From NCBI RefSeq assembly GCF_002257695.2, contig NZ_CP155571.1: DNA of 64,000 nt; one strand, written 5' to 3'. Below, piece by piece: positions 1-9,348 of this stretch; the first letter of the stretch is position 1; each line of letters begins with the position of its first letter. The notes beneath the pieces were generated by a model. That model saw nothing but the letters and a program-made list of their open reading frames with translations. It did not search any database and was not told the origin of the DNA. Source of the stretch: Sporomusa acidovorans (GTDB lineage: Bacteria; Bacillota; Negativicutes; Sporomusales; Sporomusaceae). A program made the position numbers and the translations under genes.

Positions 1-875
1 CACAAAGATTCATTAATTGAAAGTGCATTACCATCCGTATTTGTTAAGCGTAAAAATACATCAGACAATAGATATATAGGCCAAACCTCCGTTAAATCTT
101 CATATATTAAATAAAAATTCTCCACAAGATTATTTTTTTCAATTTTTTCAACAAAATCATCATGTAAGTTCTGTGCTATCACTCCATTGATGCTCACAAG
201 TACTAGTATCTTATATTTGACTGCTAATTCTTTTACTACTTCTACTAATAAATCAAATCCATATAAATCTTCTTGATTGTAATAAGTAAACCAGCCTACC
301 ATACTAATGATTGCATCATAATTATCAGTATTCAATACATGATTATCGCAAAATTCCGTAAAAATAGCTTCACTATAAAGGGGAGGTATAAACGCATCTA
401 TCATAGTTACCGACTTGGCGTGATTTTTCTTTGCTATCTGCATAATCTCATAGTTATCAGCTAAAATATGGACATGTTTTATGACTTTCTGCATTAGTAT
501 TCCTTTAATTCCACCAGCATTTAATGCATTTTTTAAGGAAGCACCATGTATATGTAAATATACATTCTTCCCCATTAATCCCAATATCCCTAAAATAATT
601 CTAATACGCAAATCTGGAGAATGGTGATGGATCAGCTTGTAAGGAGATAAAAATAAACGCAATAAAGAATACATTTTCGTTATTTTGCTATAAAATAAAT
701 AAAAATTTCCATGATATCCACTATTTTTTGTCTCATTATAAAAATCATAATATCTTATTTCCGAACTCTCTAACTGCGCTAATACCCGCTGAATATGAAC
801 AGATATCCCGCCATAAGGCGGAGGATATGGGCCAATAATAGCGATTTTTTTCTTGTTCTTCAAAATTTGCACCAC
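1..875 (-). CDS. GT4-like glycosyltransferase (partial, 3' end outside window)
   Basis: The frame is open from a GTG at 875 (a second in-frame GTG is at 872) to the window edge, about 291 codons without a stop. The start is uncertain because the ribosome binding site is weak. Near the N-terminus is IIGPYPPPYGGISVHI, the glycine-rich loop common at the start of GT-B fold glycosyltransferases. Further on are a segment rich in His (YLHIHGASL) and a second Rossmann-like strand (YDAIISMVGWFTYYN). It follows the CapK-like gene with a gap of about 20 bases and is probably the next gene of the exopolysaccharide operon. Its base composition is AT-richer than the LPS genes, which fits a variable glycan locus. 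The sugar it transfers cannot be told, and the C-terminal EX7E region is not in the window. Confidence 0.8.
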   Translation of the reverse strand, partial: MVQILKNKKKIAIIGPYPPPYGGISVHIQRVLAQLESSEIRYYDFYNETKNSGYHGNFYLFYSKITKMYSLLRLFLSPYKLIHHHSPDLRIRIILGILGLMGKNVYLHIHGASLKNALNAGGIKGILMQKVIKHVHILADNYEIMQIAKKNHAKSVTMIDAFIPPLYSEAIFTEFCDNHVLNTDNYDAIISMVGWFTYYNQEDLYGFDLLVEVVKELAVKYKILVLVSINGVIAQNLHDDFVEKIEKNNLVENFYLIYEDLTEVWPIYLLSDVFLRLTNTDGNALSINESL

Positions 876-895
876 ACATTTAGGTAGATTCCCGT

Positions 896-2251
896 TTATT
901 TTTGATGGGCTTCCGATATTATCCATTTGAATTTACAGGCATCAGTTAATGTAATTTCAACTACTTCCTCAAAAAATATGTCAATCGACTCGCCAAGCAT
1001 AGTTTTAAATCCTATAGTTAATTGATTTTTGTCAATCTTTAGCTTTTCTCTGTCATAGCTGTTTTGTATCGTATAACGGAGAATGATATTTTTGTTTATT
1101 ATTTGGAAAACTTGAACTTCTTTCATTACATTTAAATTTTTAAATGGGAAGGTAACTACAGCCGGAGGGATCAATTCACTTTTTTCATCTATCAAGTAAT
1201 CTTCCAAGCGACCGCCGATCTGCTTAATAACAGGTGTATAACCCCGCCCACATTGCGGACATACTTCTTCCGTCCAATCTAATACAAGATCATTCATTCT
1301 ATATCTTATAAATGGTGTAGTTTTATTTAAAAAGCCTGTACCAATAAGTTCATTATTTAGTCCTTTTTCAACATACCCATATAAAGGCAAAAAATGGTAA
1401 CTCCGATTTGTTTCACACCAAGCGCCGAGTGCCACTTGCTCCGAATTACCATAATGTGCTATTATCTTTTCTGGGTTAAGATAATCTTCGATCTCTTTTA
1501 TTTGCCATTCATACATATTTTCTGACGCTAACAGTACACCCTTAATTGGCGAAATCAACTTTAATGAGCTTTCATTAAGCAATTTTGCAAACTTGGCTAT
1601 AGCACTCGGATAGCCATGAAAATACGCTATTTCTTTTTCGTTGATATAGTTGACCATTTGTTCCATATTATCATTCATATTTACAATAGAAAATCTGGTC
1701 AAATTTAAATCCGGATATTCTGCAATAGGCTCAATTTGGAAGCCGCGCATCTCGATTCGATAAAAATCCGGCGTAAAATTCGCTCGACTCCATTGGTGAT
1801 ATATAGCAGCCAGTTCTTTTTCACGGCTCTCTCTGTCTCCATAAAATTGAAATGGTGCGCCGCTTGTCCCACTTGTGGTAATTTTATACATGTCAGGGAC
1901 TTTAATTGTTAAACCGCCGGCATTTTTCAGCAGCGATTTATCAACTATCGGAATTTGACTTCTAAAATCTTCAAATGATTGTATTTGACTTATTTTAACC
2001 CCATATTTATCATATAGATTTCGATAAAACTTACTGTTTAAATATGCGTGTTTTAGTGTGTTCTTCAATAACTCAAACTGCAGTTCTTGTATATATTGTG
2101 GTTCGTAATACTGGGTTTCATTTAACAATGCATAATAATCCCAAAAATGGCTTGACAATCTTTTGGTTAACGGTCGTATATTTCTTAAGTTCCGTGCGGT
2201 ATTCTCAATATAGCGGTTTTTCTTTACAAATTTTTTAAGCATACTCAACAT
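896..2251 (-). CDS. CapK/PaaK-like adenylate-forming enzyme
   Basis: This is a member of the AMP-binding superfamily most like phenylacetate-CoA ligase and the CapK proteins of capsule loci. The phosphate-binding loop is TTSGTSGAPFQFYGD, followed by YGNSEQVALGAW and a Cys pair in CPQCGRGYTPV before GGRLEDYL, the usual hinge region. A longer frame reaches 2344, but it overlaps the upstream gene by 77 bases. The ATG at 2251 has AGGGAG 9 bases upstream and is preferred, giving 451 residues. In polysaccharide loci such proteins are thought to activate an acyl or amino acid group for attachment to the glycan; the substrate here is unknown. It lies 16 bases after the fused oxidoreductase gene. Confidence 0.8.
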   Translation of the reverse strand: MLSMLKKFVKKNRYIENTARNLRNIRPLTKRLSSHFWDYYALLNETQYYEPQYIQELQFELLKNTLKHAYLNSKFYRNLYDKYGVKISQIQSFEDFRSQIPIVDKSLLKNAGGLTIKVPDMYKITTSGTSGAPFQFYGDRESREKELAAIYHQWSRANFTPDFYRIEMRGFQIEPIAEYPDLNLTRFSIVNMNDNMEQMVNYINEKEIAYFHGYPSAIAKFAKLLNESSLKLISPIKGVLLASENMYEWQIKEIEDYLNPEKIIAHYGNSEQVALGAWCETNRSYHFLPLYGYVEKGLNNELIGTGFLNKTTPFIRYRMNDLVLDWTEEVCPQCGRGYTPVIKQIGGRLEDYLIDEKSELIPPAVVTFPFKNLNVMKEVQVFQIINKNIILRYTIQNSYDREKLKIDKNQLTIGFKTMLGESIDIFFEEVVEITLTDACKFKWIISEAHQK

Positions 2252-2267
2252 AAAAGAACTCCCTGCA

Positions 2268-4406
2268 CTAGAAAATTTTTTCCACCTCAAATGCGATTTC
2301 CATAGCTTGCACTTGCTGCCACAAAGGTATAGGCCATTCTCCACCTTTTAATATACATTGAGCAAAAGCTTCAATTTCTTCTTTTTGTCCCTTTTCGCTA
2401 TTCTTAGTCTGAATCTCTTTTGTCTTAATACCATAAGTAGTTAACTTCTTGTAATCTTCTACTACAAAAACTTTCCCATCACAATATATTTCCATATGTT
2501 CTTTAGGGTAGTCCTTCGCACCCAGAGCTGTATATGTCAACGTTGCTACAGAGCCATCCTCATAAGATACAGTTGCAACAAAGTTATCGTTAGGACTGTA
2601 ATAGCCTGTCGCAGGCATTAAGGTTTGTGCCTGAACTTTTAATACCTTACTATTCGTCAAGAAATTAAACAGATCATAGATGTGGCAAGCCTCGCCAATA
2701 TTGCGGCCGCCGCCTTCTTCGGTATGCACCCAATTATCTAACGGGATATAGCCGGCATTCATTCGATAGTTAATCATCAGGGGATTCGTACGTTTTGATA
2801 TATTGTCATAAATTGCTTTCGCATATTTTGAGTGGCGACGGTTAAAACCCGTTAATAATACAGGGGCATTATCACTTTTTTCTTGCTCGTAAAAAGCTTT
2901 TACATGTATCAATTCCCGCTCATTTAGGGCTAATGGTTTTTCCACCAATACGTGCTTGCCTGCTTCTAGTGCCTGGATTACCATATTCGCATGTAAATTG
3001 TGCCGGGCAGCAATTAATACCGCATCAATATCTTTATCCTCTAGTATTTCGTTATAACTAGTTGTCGCATAAGATGCCCCGAACTGCTTGGCTGTGCTCA
3101 TAGCGTTATGACCGGTCCGGCTCATCACAGCTTGCAAATGATACAGATTAGACAGTTCCTTTATATTAGGCAAGTGCATTCCCTTGGCAAATCCACCGGC
3201 ACCTGCTAAAGCAATCCTCACCTTGTCTTTGCCAGAAGCACAAGAAGATATCATGACTTTATTTAATGGGCTTGAATTCTCATCCTCCAGATATGACAGC
3301 AACACCATCAACGGTTTATCCTCACCATTGCTCAGCCTATTATAAGCCTCAGTGGCCTGTTCAACCGGATAAACAGCCTGTATCATTGAGCGGACTTGAA
3401 TTTTATTTTCACTAAGCAGGCGAATATATTCTTCCAAATTACGGTTTTCAGTCCATCTAACATAAGCTGCCGGGTAATCCAATCCTTCTTCTTCATAATG
3501 ATGATCATATCTGCCTGGCCCATAGGATGTCGATATGAAAAAATCAATTTCTTTTTGATAAAAATCCTCCCGGTTTAGATGTAACCCAACATCTCCTACC
3601 AGTACCACTCTGCCTTTGCGGCGACACATTTTAAAAGCCGTTGACACTACACTGTCGGAAGGGGTAGCTGCCGTGATGATTACTCCATCGGCACCTATTC
3701 CGGCAGTGATGCGGGCAACTTGCTCAACATCCAGTCCATCTTCAGGGTGAATGCCAAAACTAGCCCCATTCTTGAGAGCAATTTTGATTCTTTGGCGGTC
3801 TAAATCGCTGACAATCACCCGGCAGCCGTTAGCCTTAAGCATTTGAACCGTCAATTGCCCTAATATGCCGTTCCCGATTACTACGAAGGTTTCACCCAAT
3901 GTCGGATTAGCCCGGCGAATTCCCTGCAGAGCAATCGCTCCGAGGGTGACTGTACTTGCTTCCTCCATCGGAACGTTATCAGGCATTTTAACAACAAGAT
4001 TACGTGGCACATTGATATATTCTGCATGAAAAGCGCACTGTGAGCCTGCACACGCTACTCTATCACCAATTTTTATGTCATGTATACCGGAACCAATCCC
4101 GACTACTTTTCCTGCTGCGGAATATCCGGTAGGAACACCCGAATCCAGCTTTCCTTTCACCAGGCTTGTTGTTTTTGCTACGCCTTGGGTTTTCACCAAA
4201 TTCAGTACCTTTTTTACGTTTTCAGGCTGGTTAAGCGCTCTTTTCCACAGAGGCACTCCGCTATTGCGTACGCCGCTCATCTCAGTACCAATCGATATGC
4301 AGGAGCGCTCTACTTTTACCAGTATCTGTCCCGCTTCTACCTGAGGAGATGGCACTTCCTCTACAATGGCCTGTCCCTTTTTTATAAGCACTTGCTTCAA
4401 CGCCAC
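2268..4406 (-). CDS. Bi-domain oxidoreductase (MDR dehydrogenase fused to Gfo/Idh/MocA)
   Basis: Two oxidoreductases are joined in 712 residues. Residues 1 to about 375 form a medium-chain zinc-alcohol-dehydrogenase-like domain with the NAD(P) fold motif VIGNGILGQLTVQML. Residues about 395 to 712 form a Gfo/Idh/MocA domain, with the nucleotide fold LAGAGGFAKGMHLPNI and the catalytic-type EKPLALNE motif. The start is GTG at 4406 behind AGGGGG and overlaps the end of the upstream dehydrogenase gene by 10 bases, so the two are translationally coupled. Such fusions occur in polysaccharide loci and are presumed to modify a nucleotide sugar, perhaps by successive oxidation and reduction. The actual substrate is not known. 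Confidence 0.85.
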   Translation of the reverse strand: MALKQVLIKKGQAIVEEVPSPQVEAGQILVKVERSCISIGTEMSGVRNSGVPLWKRALNQPENVKKVLNLVKTQGVAKTTSLVKGKLDSGVPTGYSAAGKVVGIGSGIHDIKIGDRVACAGSQCAFHAEYINVPRNLVVKMPDNVPMEEASTVTLGAIALQGIRRANPTLGETFVVIGNGILGQLTVQMLKANGCRVIVSDLDRQRIKIALKNGASFGIHPEDGLDVEQVARITAGIGADGVIITAATPSDSVVSTAFKMCRRKGRVVLVGDVGLHLNREDFYQKEIDFFISTSYGPGRYDHHYEEEGLDYPAAYVRWTENRNLEEYIRLLSENKIQVRSMIQAVYPVEQATEAYNRLSNGEDKPLMVLLSYLEDENSSPLNKVMISSCASGKDKVRIALAGAGGFAKGMHLPNIKELSNLYHLQAVMSRTGHNAMSTAKQFGASYATTSYNEILEDKDIDAVLIAARHNLHANMVIQALEAGKHVLVEKPLALNERELIHVKAFYEQEKSDNAPVLLTGFNRRHSKYAKAIYDNISKRTNPLMINYRMNAGYIPLDNWVHTEEGGGRNIGEACHIYDLFNFLTNSKVLKVQAQTLMPATGYYSPNDNFVATVSYEDGSVATLTYTALGAKDYPKEHMEIYCDGKVFVVEDYKKLTTYGIKTKEIQTKNSEKGQKEEIEAFAQCILKGGEWPIPLWQQVQAMEIAFEVEKIF

Positions 4407-5656
4407 ATCCCCCTGGTGTCAATAACTATTTTTTCGTTCAGCATATTTCGATCAATAAGCTTAAACGCTTTATGATCCACCAATAATAATATGATATCCG
4501 CCTGTTGTACTGCCTGAGAAGTATCCGTATATATAATATCGGGATACTGTTGCAACGCAAGCGGCAATTGTTTTATATGCGGCTCAACAGCCAATATTTC
4601 ACCAATTCTGTTTTTAGCTAGAGTTTTAACGATTTCTACTGACGGACTTTCCCGCAAATCGTCGATATCTGGTTTAAAAGCTAAACCTAGACAAGCAATA
4701 ACCGGCTTTTTAAATCGTTCCGCCTTCTGAATAACCTTTTCTATAATATATTTAGGTTTATTATCATTGACGAGCCGGGCAGCATGTATTAATTTTGACT
4801 GTTCTGGAGCTGAATCCACAATAAACCATGGATCTACGGCAATACAATGGCCGCCAACTCCCGGACCAGGCTGCAATATATTTACGCGTGGATGCCGGTT
4901 CGCTAAGTCAATTAATTCCCAGACGCTAATTTCTAGTTTATCGCAAATAAGCGATAGTTCATTGGCAAAAGCAATATTCACATCGCGAAATGCATTTTCC
5001 GTTAACTTTGCCATTTCTGCGGTACGGCAATCGGTAAGAAAGATTTGACCGTGAACAAAGGTTTGATAAAAAGCTAGTGCCTTCTGGGCTGAAGAATTAT
5101 CTAGACCGCCAATAATGCGATCATTCTCAATCAACTCGCGTAGAATGCATCCGGGTAACACCCTCTCCGGGCAGTGAGCAATAAATACTTGACCTTGATT
5201 TTTATCTTTTTCATAATCAATTTGTTTATAAAACGGAATAGAAAGATCAGGACGCTCATGCCGCAGCCATTGAGCAATTTTTTCAGTTGTTCCCACCGGA
5301 CTAGTTGACTCTAAAACGATTAAATCGCCAGATTTTATATAGGGTGCAATTTCCCTGGTAGCTGCCTCGACATAGGATAAATCCGGCTTATGTTCATCTC
5401 GAAAAGGAGTTGGTACAGCTATAACAAAAACATCCGCTTCTTCCGGCTGTGTAGCTACCTGCAAATGTCCACTATTAACTGCAGATTTCACTAAAACATC
5501 CAAATCAGGTTCGTAAATATGCACTTTACCATTTTTAATACTATCTACTATCTCTTTTAAGCAATCCACACCATGTACTTGAAATCCCTTCGTAGCAAGT
5601 AAGCTGGCTGTAGGCAATCCAATATAGCCAAGTCCAACAACACATATTTTACCCAT
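4397..5656 (-). CDS. wecC: UDP-N-acetylmannosamine dehydrogenase-type nucleotide-sugar dehydrogenase
   Basis: The protein is a 419-residue UDP-glucose/GDP-mannose dehydrogenase family enzyme, closest in motif to WecC/TuaD-like UDP-HexNAc dehydrogenases. It opens with the NAD-binding GLGYIGLPTASLLA. VLESTSPVGTTE and the LTENAFRDVNIAFANELS segment follow. The central GPGVGGHCIAVDPWF holds the catalytic cysteine, and the C-terminal UDP-binding domain starts near CLGLAFKPDIDDLRESPS. It should oxidise C6 of a UDP-HexNAc to the uronic acid, supplying an acidic sugar to the polymer. The start codon overlaps the stop of the upstream sugar transferase in TAATG. The exact sugar (ManNAc or GlcNAc) is inferred only. 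Confidence 0.85.
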   Translation of the reverse strand: MGKICVVGLGYIGLPTASLLATKGFQVHGVDCLKEIVDSIKNGKVHIYEPDLDVLVKSAVNSGHLQVATQPEEADVFVIAVPTPFRDEHKPDLSYVEAATREIAPYIKSGDLIVLESTSPVGTTEKIAQWLRHERPDLSIPFYKQIDYEKDKNQGQVFIAHCPERVLPGCILRELIENDRIIGGLDNSSAQKALAFYQTFVHGQIFLTDCRTAEMAKLTENAFRDVNIAFANELSLICDKLEISVWELIDLANRHPRVNILQPGPGVGGHCIAVDPWFIVDSAPEQSKLIHAARLVNDNKPKYIIEKVIQKAERFKKPVIACLGLAFKPDIDDLRESPSVEIVKTLAKNRIGEILAVEPHIKQLPLALQQYPDIIYTDTSQAVQQADIILLLVDHKAFKLIDRNMLNEKIVIDTRGMWR

Positions 5657-7131
5657 TAGTAAGCTCCCTTTCTCGTCACAACAACCTTGATTGTCTTAAT
5701 CAACATCACAATATCATGCCACATTGACCAATTTCGAACATACCATTCGTCCATTCTTAACCGTCCGTTAAAATCAATCTCATTACGGCCGCTTATCTGC
5801 CATAGGCCAGTTATCCCCGGCACAGTCTGCAAAATCGCCGGAAGAAAATACCCCATTTTTTCTTTTTCCCGCGGTAAATAAGGCCGGGGTCCCACCAAGC
5901 TCATTTCACCCTTCAAGACATTAAAAATTTGTGGCAGCTCGTCAAGACTAAATTTACGCAACCATTTGCCCATATGTGTTACCCGTGGATCATAGCCCTT
6001 CAATTTTGCGAAATTATTCCATTCCTCTTCCGCTATGGAATTATGCGCAAAATACTTTAATAAGATATCATCAGAATTCTCATACATCGTACGAAATTTA
6101 TAACACAAAAATTCCTGGCCGTTTTTCCCCAATCGCTTTGCAATATGCAATACCGGACCCGGTGAATCTATTTTTACGATAATGCTCAATATAATCAATA
6201 CAGGTACTATAGTAATTAAAATTGGTATGCCAATAAGAAGATCAAAAATTCTTTTAAACATACGGTTGCGAGCCTCGGCAAGATTATTACAAACATTTAA
6301 CATGACCATTCTCTCATTAAACGAGGTTTCCACTGTCATGTTGCTTAGTGGAACACCGAATAAATCAGGAACAATCGTCAAATTTCTGACATAGGGCTGA
6401 ATGCGGCAAACTAAATTAAGTAACTGCTCGCGTTCTAATCCCGGTACAGCTATAACGGCATCTTGCACCCCAGTAGTCTGAATTACTTGTTCGACATCTG
6501 AAAATGAACCCAAATGTGGATATTCATCTAATAGAGGCCGGTCTTTATCTTCAATAAATCCAACTATTTTATACCCCATACCAGGTTCATCATTAAAAGT
6601 TTTTGCTAATAATTCCGCTGTTCTTCCGGCTCCAATAACAACTATCGATTTTTGCCACAGCCCAAATTTCAATAGTATCTTTTTCGTCACATGGCGAGTA
6701 ATTGACAAATACAGAAAAGAAAAAATCCAACTAAATAAGATAAATAAACGGGATGTCTCTTTCGCCACTCCGGTAAAATAAAGAATACTAGCAGTCATCA
6801 ATGTGGCAAACAAGGAACTCTTAAATATTATTTCTACACATTGCCAAAAAGGCAACCGTTTCGAATAAAGCCCTTCATATAGTAAGAAACCCAAGTACAT
6901 GATCGGGATTAAAAAAAATATATAACTATCCGGTATATATGCATGCTGCAATTGTGGCATAATGCCAAGAAGAACCTTATCCCGCAGAAATAACGCTGAC
7001 AGTAATGCAGCAACAACAGCTCCATAGTCCACACAAAACAACACTATCGGTGCAATCCATTTTCCTATTCGATTTGCGTTGGATAATGCAAATCGTTGCT
7101 CCAAAACAAGCGTCTCAGTCTCTGGGGGCAT
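5656..7131 (-). CDS. WbaP/CpsE-like polyprenyl glycosylphosphotransferase
   Basis: This membrane enzyme transfers a sugar-1-phosphate to undecaprenyl phosphate and so starts assembly of each repeat unit. The N-terminal half has about four hydrophobic helices, then a Rossmann-like domain (VVIGAGRTAELLAKTF). The C-terminal catalytic domain has one more membrane helix, CYKFRTM and the signature VGPRPYLPREKEKM. A frame opening at 7218 overlaps the kinase gene by 83 bases. The ATG at 7131, with AGGAG upstream, is preferred and gives 491 residues. It is placed directly after the BY-kinase gene, as in many capsule operons. Whether the first sugar is Gal, Glc or another cannot be read from the sequence. 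Confidence 0.9.
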   Translation of the reverse strand: MPPETETLVLEQRFALSNANRIGKWIAPIVLFCVDYGAVVAALLSALFLRDKVLLGIMPQLQHAYIPDSYIFFLIPIMYLGFLLYEGLYSKRLPFWQCVEIIFKSSLFATLMTASILYFTGVAKETSRLFILFSWIFSFLYLSITRHVTKKILLKFGLWQKSIVVIGAGRTAELLAKTFNDEPGMGYKIVGFIEDKDRPLLDEYPHLGSFSDVEQVIQTTGVQDAVIAVPGLEREQLLNLVCRIQPYVRNLTIVPDLFGVPLSNMTVETSFNERMVMLNVCNNLAEARNRMFKRIFDLLIGIPILITIVPVLIILSIIVKIDSPGPVLHIAKRLGKNGQEFLCYKFRTMYENSDDILLKYFAHNSIAEEEWNNFAKLKGYDPRVTHMGKWLRKFSLDELPQIFNVLKGEMSLVGPRPYLPREKEKMGYFLPAILQTVPGITGLWQISGRNEIDFNGRLRMDEWYVRNWSMWHDIVMLIKTIKVVVTRKGAY

Positions 7132-7135
7132 ATCA

Positions 7136-7846
7136 TCACTCACTCCTCTTATGTGATCGTTTTTGGGTATGATCACCGCTGCCATAATAATAGTAATAAT
7201 ATGCATGCTCTTCTTCAATCTCCACCCGGTTTAATACAACTCCCAGAATAGTCCCTTTTGCCTTTACTAATAATTCCTTTGCTCTCTGCAGCATTTCTGG
7301 GCGATTAATGCCGGAAGTCACAACAAGTACAATACCGTCAACCTTAGCAGCCAGCACGGATGCATCGGTAACAGCAACTGTAGGCGGCGCATCCAAAAAC
7401 AGGATATCGGCTTTATCTCTCAGTTGGTTAATGATCTGCTGCATTTTAGAACTACCCAGCAATTCCGACGGATTCGGTGGAATAGGTCCGCTAGTAACTA
7501 CTTGGAGATTGGGCACCTCAGTCTGCTGAATGATATTGTCGATTGGGATATCATCAACTAAAATATTCGTTAGGCCTTTATTTTTTACACCAAAAATTTT
7601 ATGTACAACCGGCTTTCTAAGATCACAGTCCATGAGAATTACTTTTTTGCCTGACTGAGCAAAAGCCACGGCAAGATTGGCCATAGTTGTCGATTTTCCC
7701 TCGCCGGGACCGGCGCTTGTCATCATGACTGTTTTGATGACGCCGTCTGCTTTGGCAAATTGAATATTGGTCCGCAATGTCCGGAAAGCTTCCGCAATGG
7801 GAGATTTAGCCTGTTCGTGAACAATTAGCCTGCGAATATGTGCCAT
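7136..7846 (-). CDS. CpsD/YwqD-like bacterial tyrosine kinase (BY-kinase)
   Basis: This 236-residue cytoplasmic kinase controls polysaccharide chain length together with the Wzz-like membrane protein encoded just upstream. It shows a Walker A motif (SAGPGEGKSTT), the Walker A' motif typical of BY-kinases (VILMDCDLRKP) and Walker B (ILFLDAPP). The C-terminus carries a run of six tyrosines (EHAYYYYYYGSG), the autophosphorylation cluster. The separate kinase and membrane polypeptides are the Gram-positive arrangement; in proteobacterial Wzc the two are fused. The start at 7846 has GGGGGG upstream and lies 4 bases from the stop of the Wzz-like gene. The likely phosphatase partner is the PHP protein at 10457-11251. 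Confidence 0.93.
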   Translation of the reverse strand: MAHIRRLIVHEQAKSPIAEAFRTLRTNIQFAKADGVIKTVMMTSAGPGEGKSTTMANLAVAFAQSGKKVILMDCDLRKPVVHKIFGVKNKGLTNILVDDIPIDNIIQQTEVPNLQVVTSGPIPPNPSELLGSSKMQQIINQLRDKADILFLDAPPTVAVTDASVLAAKVDGIVLVVTSGINRPEMLQRAKELLVKAKGTILGVVLNRVEIEEEHAYYYYYYGSGDHTQKRSHKRSE

Positions 7847-7849
7847 CGT

Positions 7850-9310
7850 TTACATCCCCCTTTGCCTATCTTTGTGGAATAGTCCAGTAAAATTTTTCCA
7901 TTGACTGCCGGAACTCCTTTTTTCTTCTGCATCAAAATCCGGAATACTTCCCAATACCGGCAAATCAAGATATTGCCGGACATCGTCGGCCGTGCGTATC
8001 GATCTGTTCATATATTCCAGACCAAAAGCCAAGCCCGTTCCTACAAAGAGTCCTAAAATAGAGCCAATAATAATATTCAACATTTTTTTCGGCGACACCG
8101 GTTTTTCCGGTGCAATCGCTATGTCGATCACCTGCACATCGGTTGGTTGCATAACTTCACTGATACGGGCTTCTTCATAGCGTTTCGCCAGCATAATATA
8201 AATTTCCTGAGCAACATTCGCGTCACGCATCACTTTGACAAGCCCTTGCTCTTTGGCCGGCAATTGGACAATCTGTTGCTGGCCTGCCGCCATAATTTTG
8301 TCAATTGCTTGTTTGCGGGCGGTATAAACAGCAATTTCGGCTTCCGACTGCAGATTTTCCTGCAATAGTCCCTGGTGGACCGGGTTCACCGAGGGAGCTT
8401 CCGAATTAACTATTCGCGCTATTTCGGTGTTGAGTTTAGCTTTGGTTTCCGCAATAGCGGCTTGCAGCTCAATGATTTTAGGGTGTTTGCCGGTATACGT
8501 TTGCGACAAGCTGACAAGCTGTACTTCCAGGTCGGCCAATTTCCCTTTATATTGCTGAATCAAAGGGCTGTCGGCAATAAAACCTGCTTTTTCCTGCCTC
8601 AATTGCTGGCTCGTGCTGCTCATCTTAGCCTGAGCCGAAGCCAGAGCGACCTGATTATCGGCGGCAAGCTTATCCACATCAGAAAGTTTGTCTACCATCG
8701 CCTTGGCTTCATCGGAAGGAGATACTATTTTCTCTTGATATTTGTACTTCTGCAAGCGGTCCTCAGCCTGCTCGAGTTCCTGTTTTGACTCCCGCATCCT
8801 TTCGCCGATAAACCCCCGCACCGTTGACTGTTCGGAGCGGACTAAATCGGTCATCCTGTTAAGAAAGACTTGAACAAGGGTATTGGCTACGGTTTGCGCC
8901 TCTTCCTGCGATTTGGCCTTTACCTTGATATTCAGGATTTCGGTATCTTTCAGAGGCTGTGTAGTAATCCTTTTCAACATATCCTCATATGTAGGCGGCT
9001 CTTCTTTATCAGCCTGCGTTTTATCAATGACTTCCTGAACGACCGTCCGGCTTTTTATTATCTCGGCATAAGTAGACATAAGCTGCTTGGTACTCATCGG
9101 ATTGCCTGTCGGCAAGTCGGCAAGCAAGGAATCCGCCAATCCCTTAGGCTGCTTAATTCTCAGCGTAGTCTCGGCTTCATAAGTAGGGGGTATCAAAAAG
9201 CTGACTATAAGGGTTGTTATCACGAACAGCAAGAACGTATTTAGGATTAGCTTACGCCGTTTTTTTAGAGTCTTGATAATATCTCGCAAATCTAAGGTTG
9301 TTTCCTCCAC
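7850..9310 (-). CDS. Wzz/CpsC-like chain-length determinant
   Basis: This is an inner membrane co-polymerase of 486 residues with a transmembrane helix near residues 23-42 and a second near 410-435 (IIIGSILGLFVGTGLAFGL). Between them is a long, mostly helical periplasmic domain rich in Gln, Glu and Lys, with the GNVR-type segment near KRYEEARISEV. The region just before the second helix (IAIAPEKPVSPKK) is the proline-rich Wzz signature. It should sit between the cytoplasmic kinase and the Wza-like exporter. The start is GTG at 9310, with GGAGG 8 bases upstream; the gap to the exporter gene is 38 bases. Confidence 0.92.
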   Translation of the reverse strand: MEETTLDLRDIIKTLKKRRKLILNTFLLFVITTLIVSFLIPPTYEAETTLRIKQPKGLADSLLADLPTGNPMSTKQLMSTYAEIIKSRTVVQEVIDKTQADKEEPPTYEDMLKRITTQPLKDTEILNIKVKAKSQEEAQTVANTLVQVFLNRMTDLVRSEQSTVRGFIGERMRESKQELEQAEDRLQKYKYQEKIVSPSDEAKAMVDKLSDVDKLAADNQVALASAQAKMSSTSQQLRQEKAGFIADSPLIQQYKGKLADLEVQLVSLSQTYTGKHPKIIELQAAIAETKAKLNTEIARIVNSEAPSVNPVHQGLLQENLQSEAEIAVYTARKQAIDKIMAAGQQQIVQLPAKEQGLVKVMRDANVAQEIYIMLAKRYEEARISEVMQPTDVQVIDIAIAPEKPVSPKKMLNIIIGSILGLFVGTGLAFGLEYMNRSIRTADDVRQYLDLPVLGSIPDFDAEEKRSSGSQWKNFTGLFHKDRQRGM

Positions 9311-9348
9311 TGGTCAGCCTCCAAATTCTAATTAGATGATGCAGATGT

